Shown piece by piece: positions 41,863-46,621 of a stretch of DNA of 46,621 nt. Location: contig NZ_JAUYQU010000057.1 in assembly GCF_030697065.1 (NCBI RefSeq), positions 1 through 46,621 on the forward strand, written 5' to 3'. The position numbers and the translations under genes are program-made. Each line of letters opens with the position of its first letter. The stretch's first letter is position 1. The notes beneath the pieces were generated by a model. The model ran no database searches. It saw nothing but the letters and a program-made list of their open reading frames with translations, and was not told the DNA's origin. Origin of the DNA: Bradyrhizobium sp. (GTDB taxonomy: Bacteria > Pseudomonadota > Alphaproteobacteria > Rhizobiales > Xanthobacteraceae).

Positions 41863-42411
41863 TCAAAACGTCGGCGGCGTGCAGGCGCTGATCAGTTCGC
41901 AGGGGCTGGCGCCGACGCAGCGGAATCGATGCGGCCGGCGGCTCTCGAAATAATAGGCGTCGCCGGGTCCGAGGATGCGGCGCTCGCTGTCCACGGTCAC
42001 CTCGAGCCGGCCGCTGAGAACGATGCCGCCTTCCTCGCCATCGTGTACCAGCAGGATACGTCCGGTGTCGCCACCCGGTTCGTAACGCTCCTTCAGGATC
42101 TGGAGCGCGCGGCCGAACAGATTGTCGCCGACCTGACGAAAGGAGATCTGGCCTTTGCCGATCTCGCTCAACTCGTCGGAGCGGTAGAATGCCTTGCGCG
42201 GCCGGTCGGGTTCGAGGGCGAAGAATTCCGCCATTCCCATCGGGATGCCATCGAGAATGCGCTTGAGCGCGCCGACCGAGGGATTCATCTGGTTGGATTC
42301 GATCAGCGAGATCGTCGAGTTGGTGACCCCGGAACGTTTGGCCAATTCGCGCTGCGACAGCTTGTTGCGGCCGCGGACGAAACGGAGCCGTTCGCCGACA
42401 TCGATGCTCAT
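41863..42411 (-). CDS. XRE-cupin transcriptional regulator (PuuR-like)
   Basis: A regulator of 182 residues. The N-terminal HTH (about 5-62) reads VGERLRFVRGRNKLSQRELAKRSGVTNSTISLIESNQMNPSVGALKRIL, and the C-terminal single cupin (about 100-178) has GRILLVHDGEEGGIVLSGRLEVTVDSERRILGPGDAYYFESRRPHRFR. This layout and length (E. coli PuuR has about 185) fit the PuuR branch, which represses putrescine utilisation genes and is released by the amine. ATG at 42411 follows GGGGCGACG; the open frame runs further upstream without a better start. It is divergent from the aminotransferase gene and probably controls it. Confidence 0.88.
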   Translation of the reverse strand: MSIDVGERLRFVRGRNKLSQRELAKRSGVTNSTISLIESNQMNPSVGALKRILDGIPMGMAEFFALEPDRPRKAFYRSDELSEIGKGQISFRQVGDNLFGRALQILKERYEPGGDTGRILLVHDGEEGGIVLSGRLEVTVDSERRILGPGDAYYFESRRPHRFRCVGASPCELISACTPPTF

Positions 42412-42574
42412 CGTCGCCCCAATGGTTGCGGGTTGGCTGTTGTGAGTGTTGCGGATCGATGGAATATTACCGCTGGAATACAATGAAATCAATGGCTTGG
42501 TCTGGGCAAGAAAAGGCCTTGCTGCATTTTCATGAACATGTGTCGATGCGGGCAGCCCGCAGGAGGAGTCGCCC
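42412..42574. promoter_or_regulatory. Divergent promoter region, XRE-cupin regulator / aminotransferase
   Basis: The 163-base gap contains TGGAATA twice in direct orientation, at 42460-42466 and 42474-42480 (14-base period), within the only AT-rich patch. These could be operator half-sites for the regulator, though PuuR-type sites are usually inverted. GGAGGAG at the right end is the ribosome binding site of the aminotransferase. Confidence 0.3.
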
Positions 42575-43903
42575 GTGACCATTCATCAGATCCCGAACAC
42601 CGCCAGCCTCGATTCTTTCTGGATGCCGTTTACGGCCAACCGGCAGTTCAAGGCCGAGCCTCGCCTGATCGCCTCCGCCGAGGGCATGTACTATACCTCG
42701 GTCGATGGCCGTCAATTGATCGATGCATCGGCCGGGTTATGGTGCGTCAACGCCGGTCACGGCCGGCGCGAGATAGCGGACGCGGTTCATCGCCAGCTCA
42801 CAACGCTGGACTACGCGCCGTCATTCCAGATCGGCCATCCCTTGGCGTTCGATTTCGCCGAGAAGCTGGCGGCGGTCGCGCCCGCCGGCCTCGATCGCAT
42901 CTTCTTTACCAATTCCGGCTCGGAGTCGGTCGACACCGCGCTCAAGATCGCGCTGGCCTATCATCGCGCGGTCGGGCAGGCGACACGTACCCGTTTCATC
43001 GGCCGCGAGCGCGGCTACCACGGCGTCGGTTTCGGCGGCATGTCGGTCGGCGGCATGGTCAACAACCGCAGGGCCTTCGCGACGCATCTGCCGGGCGTCG
43101 ATCATCTGCGCCATACCCACGATCTCGACCGCAACGCCTTCTCCAGAGGCCAGCCCGCGCACGGCGCGGAGCTTGCCGACGATGTCGAGCGTCTGGTCGG
43201 GCTGCACGGCGCCGACACGATCGCCGCCGTCATCATCGAGCCGGTCGCCGGCTCGACCGGCGTGCTGATCCCGCCGCAGGGCTATCTGCAGCGCCTGCGG
43301 GCGCTGTGCGACAAGCACGGCATCCTGTTGATTTTCGACGAGGTGATCACCGGGTTCGGCCGGCTCGGCGCGCCCTTCGCCACCAACTATTTCGGCGTCA
43401 CGCCCGATCTCATCACCTCCGCCAAGGGGATCACCAACGGCGTCGTTCCGATGGGCGCGGTGTTTGCGAGCCGCAGGATCCATGATGCGCTGATGACGGG
43501 ACCGGCCAGCCAGATCGAGCTGTTTCACGGCTATACCTATTCCGCGCACCCGGTGGCCTGCGCGGCCGGGATCGCGACGCTGGAGATCTACCGGAAAGAG
43601 GGGCTGCTGACGCGCGGCGCCGAGCTCACCGGGTACTGGCAGGACGCGATGCATTCGCTGCGCGGCCTGCCGAACGTCATCGACGTGCGCGCCATCGGTC
43701 TTGTCGCGGGTGTCGAGCTGTCGTCGCGGCCGGATGCCGTGGGAGCGCGCGGCTACGACGTCATGGTCGACTGCTTCAACCGCGGCCTCGTGCTCCGCAA
43801 CTCCGGCGACTCCCTCGCGCTATCGCCGCCGCTGATCGTCGAGCGCAGCCACATCGACGACATTGCGGCGATGCTGGGCGATGCGTTGAAGCGTGTGGCC
43901 TGA
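42575..43903 (+). CDS. Class III omega-amino acid/polyamine:pyruvate aminotransferase
   Basis: A PLP enzyme of 442 residues. Hallmarks are FWMPFTANRQFK at the N-terminus (typical of beta-alanine:pyruvate aminotransferases), TNSGSESVDTALK (112-124), GRERGYHGVGFGGMSVGG, Asp255 in LLIFDEVITGFGR (pairs with the pyridine nitrogen) and the PLP lysine Lys284 in ITSAKGITNG. It moves an omega-amino group (beta-alanine, 4-aminobutyrate, putrescine or similar) to pyruvate. It starts at GTG 42575 with GGAGGAGTC upstream. It leads a likely three-gene unit with the DadA-like and amidohydrolase genes. Confidence 0.9.
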   Translation: MTIHQIPNTASLDSFWMPFTANRQFKAEPRLIASAEGMYYTSVDGRQLIDASAGLWCVNAGHGRREIADAVHRQLTTLDYAPSFQIGHPLAFDFAEKLAAVAPAGLDRIFFTNSGSESVDTALKIALAYHRAVGQATRTRFIGRERGYHGVGFGGMSVGGMVNNRRAFATHLPGVDHLRHTHDLDRNAFSRGQPAHGAELADDVERLVGLHGADTIAAVIIEPVAGSTGVLIPPQGYLQRLRALCDKHGILLIFDEVITGFGRLGAPFATNYFGVTPDLITSAKGITNGVVPMGAVFASRRIHDALMTGPASQIELFHGYTYSAHPVACAAGIATLEIYRKEGLLTRGAELTGYWQDAMHSLRGLPNVIDVRAIGLVAGVELSSRPDAVGARGYDVMVDCFNRGLVLRNSGDSLALSPPLIVERSHIDDIAAMLGDALKRVA

Positions 43904-43976
43904 AGTTTGCAAAGCTCTTGACCGCCAGTATTTTCGTAGCGATGCGACAGCGGCCACGGCAGGAGCATAGACGATC

Positions 43977-45242
43977 GTGAAGGTTCTGGTTCTGGGCGGC
44001 GGTGTCATCGGCGTGACATCAGCCTACTATCTCGCCAAGGCCGGCCACGAGGTCACCGTGGTCGACCGCCAGGCCGAGCCCGGGCTCGAGACCAGCTTTG
44101 CCAATGCCGGCGAGGTGTCGCCCGGCTACGCTTCGCCATGGGCCGGCCCCGGCGTGCCGGTGAAGGCGATCAAGTGGCTGCTGATGAAGCATGGTCCGCT
44201 GGTGATCCGGCCCAGGCTCGATCCGGCGATGTGGCTGTGGTTGCTCAAGCTGCTGCGTAACTGCACATCGGCGCGCTATGCCGTCAACAAGAGCCGTATG
44301 ATTCCGGTCGCCGAATACAGCCGCGATTGCCTGCGCGCGCTGCGCGCGGAGATCGCGATCAAGTATGACGAGCGCAGCCAGGGTACGCTGCAGCTGTTCC
44401 GCACCCAGGCGCAGCTCGACGGCACGGCCAGCGATATCGCCGTGCTCGAGCAATATGGCGTGCCGTTCGAATTGCTCGATCGCGATGGCTGCATCGCCGC
44501 GGAGCCCGCGCTTGCTACCGCAAAGCCCGAGATCGTCGGCGGCCTGCGGCTGCCGCAGGACGAGACCGGCGACTGCCATGTGTTCACCCAGGCGCTCGCC
44601 GTTCACGCCGAAAAGCTCGGCGTCCAGTTTCGTCTCGGGACCACGATCGAGGGGTTGATGGCGGACGCCTCGGGGATCACCGGCGTCGCGACCAGCGCGG
44701 GGCTGTTGCGGGCAGATGCCTATGTCATGGCCCTCGGAAGCTGGTCTCCGCGGCTGCTCAGGCCGCTCGGTATTTCGATCCCGGTCTATCCGGTCAAGGG
44801 CTATTCGATCACCGTGCCGATTGCCGATTACGATGCGGCGCCGGTCTCGACGGTGATGGATGAAAGCTACAAGGTGGCGATCACGCGGCTCGGCGACCGC
44901 ATCCGCGTCGGCGGTACCGCCGAAGTGTCAGGCTATTCCGACACGCTGCATCCGGCGCGGCGCGCGACCCTGGATCAGTCGCTGACCGATCTGTTCCCGC
45001 GCGGCGGGGTTATGGACCAAGCCACGTTCTGGAGCGGGTTGCGGCCGATGACGCCCGACGGTCCGCCCGTGATCGGCGCAACGCGATTCGCCAACCTTCA
45101 CCTCAATACCGGTCACGGCACGCTGGGCTGGACCATGGCGTGCGGTTCGGGACGCGTACTGGCGGATCTGCTGTCGGGCCGCAAGCCCGACATCGACGCG
45201 GCCGAACTCGCCATGACCAGATACGATCATCGTTTTGGCTGA
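43977..45242 (+). CDS. D-amino acid dehydrogenase (DadA-like FAD oxidoreductase)
   Basis: A protein of 421 residues. The FAD dinucleotide motif is [30 protein letters not shown] (3-32), then [24 protein letters not shown], a DadA fingerprint. The C-terminal block is [42 protein letters not shown]. It would deaminate a D-amino acid (or similar amine) to the 2-oxoacid, passing electrons to the membrane quinone pool. It starts at GTG 43977 with AGGAG about 12 bases upstream, a slightly long spacing. It sits 73 bases after the aminotransferase. In an amine-breakdown setting the substrate may be something other than D-alanine. Confidence 0.9.
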   Translation: MKVLVLGGGVIGVTSAYYLAKAGHEVTVVDRQAEPGLETSFANAGEVSPGYASPWAGPGVPVKAIKWLLMKHGPLVIRPRLDPAMWLWLLKLLRNCTSARYAVNKSRMIPVAEYSRDCLRALRAEIAIKYDERSQGTLQLFRTQAQLDGTASDIAVLEQYGVPFELLDRDGCIAAEPALATAKPEIVGGLRLPQDETGDCHVFTQALAVHAEKLGVQFRLGTTIEGLMADASGITGVATSAGLLRADAYVMALGSWSPRLLRPLGISIPVYPVKGYSITVPIADYDAAPVSTVMDESYKVAITRLGDRIRVGGTAEVSGYSDTLHPARRATLDQSLTDLFPRGGVMDQATFWSGLRPMTPDGPPVIGATRFANLHLNTGHGTLGWTMACGSGRVLADLLSGRKPDIDAAELAMTRYDHRFG

Positions 45243-45318
45243 TCCCGGGGGCTGACTCGGAGGCCAGGTGGTGCGACGCTGCCGCACCTGGATCTGTGTC
45301 GACCATGGGAGCATCCGC

Positions 45319-46344
45319 GTGAAGGCTGTCTACAGCGAACTACATCGAAGCCACGATCCGCAATTCTTCCTGGTTCGCGGCGTCGTCAAGCGAACCACCG
45401 AGCAACCCGAACGCGCCGACCGGCTGCTGGCGGGGCTGAAGGCCGGCAAGCACGATCTGGTCGAGCCGACCGTGTTCGGGCAGGGGCCGCGGGCCAGGGT
45501 GCATAGCCCGGAATATCTCGGTTTTCTCGCCGAGGCATGGGATGCCTGGGCGGCGCTCGGGGATTCAGGTCCCGAGATGATCGCCAACATGCATCCGGTC
45601 CGCCATGCCGGGACCTATCCGACTCACATCGTCGGCCGGCTCGGCTGGCACACCGTCGATACGGGCTGTCCGATCGGCCCCGGCACCTGGGCGGCCGTCT
45701 GCGCGGCCACCGACGTGGCGACGACGGCCGCCCAACTGGTGCTGGACGGCGAGGACGCGGCTTACGCGCTCTGCCGCCCACCCGGTCATCACGCCTATCG
45801 CGATCTCGCAGGTGGGTTCTGCTTTCTCAACAACAGCGCGATCGCGGCGGCGCATCTGCGCCTGAAGCATGAGCGCGTGGCGATCCTCGATGTCGATGTC
45901 CATCACGGCAACGGCACGCAGGGCATCTTCTACGAACGGCCTGACGTTCTCACGGTATCGATCCATGCCGATCCAGCCCGTTACTATCCCTACGTCTGGG
46001 GCTATGCCCACGAGCGCGGCACCGGGCAGGGGGAGGGCGCCAATCTCAACATTCCGCTGCCGATCGGCACCGGCGATGACGGCTATCTGCAGGCGCTCGG
46101 CACAGCGGAGAAGACGATCCGGGCTTTTGCACCCGGCGCGCTGGTGGTGGCGCTCGGCCTCGACGCGTCGGAGCATGACCCGCTCGCGGGGCTCGCCGTG
46201 ACCACCGACGGATTCCGCCGCATCGGTGCGGCGATTGCGCGGCTGGGGCTTCCCACGGTCCTTGTCCAGGAAGGCGGATACCTGTCGGATATTCTCGGCA
46301 CCAATCTGACCGCGGCTCTCGCCGGATTCGAAGCGGCTCGCTAA
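45319..46344 (+). CDS. Acetylpolyamine amidohydrolase (class II histone deacetylase family)
   Basis: A zinc deacetylase of 341 residues, the same length as characterised bacterial acetylpolyamine amidohydrolases as I remember them. The full active site is visible: His157-His158 in RPPGHHAYRD, zinc ligands Asp193 and His195 in LDVDVHHGNGTQ, Asp282 in ALGLDASEHDP and Tyr321 in QEGGYLSD. The N-terminus MKAVYSELHRSHDPQFFLVRG and the loop RYYPYVWGYAHERGTGQGEGAN are typical of the polyamine branch, which removes acetyl groups from acetylputrescine, acetylspermidine or acetylcadaverine. It starts at GTG 45319 with GGGAG upstream; a GTG at 45268 is not supported. Likely in one unit with the two amine-oxidising genes upstream. 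Confidence 0.92.
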   Translation: MKAVYSELHRSHDPQFFLVRGVVKRTTEQPERADRLLAGLKAGKHDLVEPTVFGQGPRARVHSPEYLGFLAEAWDAWAALGDSGPEMIANMHPVRHAGTYPTHIVGRLGWHTVDTGCPIGPGTWAAVCAATDVATTAAQLVLDGEDAAYALCRPPGHHAYRDLAGGFCFLNNSAIAAAHLRLKHERVAILDVDVHHGNGTQGIFYERPDVLTVSIHADPARYYPYVWGYAHERGTGQGEGANLNIPLPIGTGDDGYLQALGTAEKTIRAFAPGALVVALGLDASEHDPLAGLAVTTDGFRRIGAAIARLGLPTVLVQEGGYLSDILGTNLTAALAGFEAAR

Positions 46345-46389
46345 TTGCAACCCGATCCCGACGAGCAATGCTGCGCTGTCGTGGCGAGG

Positions 46390-46621
46390 TTGGCCTGACC
46401 CGACGGGATGCGACAAATCAACCCGTCGGGTAGAATTTCGCTTTTCCGGAAACCCGAAACACCGGTATGACTCATCCCATCCTGTTCCTGGGGAAGGGGC
46501 GTTGGCCATCGTCACCGAACGTTGGGACAGGATGCGGTGGACGCTAAGGCATCGGGCGCGCGATGGATTGCAGGGCGGGATAAACTCCGTGAGCGATCAC
46601 AGAACGGGCAGACGAGCGGTG
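46390..46621. repeat. Dispersed non-coding repeat, copy 2 (cut by the window end)
   Basis: The last 230 bases hold no gene. From about 46470 they align in the same orientation with copy 1 at 4520-4600: CATCCCATCC, AGGGGCGTTGGCC, CGTCACCG and the identical 15-mer GGATGCGGTGGACGC (46530-46544). Further upstream, CCCGACGGG and CCCGTCGGG (46398-46424) form an inverted pair that also recalls CCGACGGGCAAATC in copy 1. The conserved hairpins of copy 1 would lie beyond the right edge. Confidence 0.65.

Noticed and set aside
40903..42486. A 527-codon plus-strand frame spanning the second peptide permease and the regulator
   Set aside because: It overlaps the DppC-type gene out of frame and runs antisense through the XRE-cupin regulator; low-complexity product.
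1..46621. tRNA, rRNA, CRISPR arrays, phage genes, toxin-antitoxin or defence systems
   Set aside because: None were recognised on either strand; the IS1182-type remnant and the dispersed repeats are the only mobile-type sequences seen.

Overview
The window reads as chromosome of a GC-rich alphaproteobacterium, most likely Bradyrhizobium or a close Nitrobacteraceae relative. The reasons are dense uptake operons for organic compounds, a DUF1236 protein, a degenerate IS1182-type transposase, and two copies of a dispersed non-coding repeat that I associate from memory with Bradyrhizobiaceae. No rRNA, tRNA, CRISPR array, phage or plasmid backbone was seen.

Region 1 (1-7.6 kb) is housekeeping and hypothetical. 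It holds the first codons of a biotin-carboxylase-type carboxylase at the left edge (minus), a secreted thermonuclease-like protein, two overlooked microproteins (one acidic and Pro-rich, one very basic), a dCache-PAS-GGDEF-EAL c-di-GMP protein, repeat copy 1, a small beta-rich unknown, a GNAT acetyltransferase, a Tyr/Gly repeat protein, a DUF1236 protein and a VanZ-like protein.

Region 2 (7.7-19.0 kb) looks like one catabolic locus. It contains split alpha/beta TPP decarboxylase subunits, a D-2-hydroxyacid dehydrogenase, a full-length acetolactate-synthase-like TPP enzyme behind an IclR regulator, and, divergent from IclR, a CUT1 sugar-type ABC importer followed by a NIPSNAP protein and an SDR dehydrogenase. 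The substrate cannot be read from sequence; a sugar acid or other hydroxy/oxo acid is an inference.

Region 3 (19.0-31.3 kb) starts with a broken IS1182-type transposase whose start codon lies in the loop of a perfect 15-bp hairpin. Two complete branched-chain-amino-acid-type (HAAT) ABC importers follow, separated by an AraC regulator. The second importer ends in an ATPase whose frame runs without a stop into an aromatic-aldehyde-type dehydrogenase, although the dehydrogenase keeps its own ribosome binding site and ATG. Together these suggest uptake and oxidation of an aromatic compound.

Region 4 (31.7-35.9 kb) is a MacA/MacB/LolD-like export operon: membrane fusion protein, ATPase and two FtsX-type permeases.

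Region 5 (36.2-46.3 kb) combines a peptide/nickel-type importer (fused two-domain ATPase, Tat-type binding protein, two permeases), a PuuR-like XRE-cupin regulator, an omega-aminotransferase, a DadA-like dehydrogenase and an acetylpolyamine amidohydrolase with all catalytic residues. This fits import and breakdown of (acetylated) polyamines or related amines. The window ends inside repeat copy 2.
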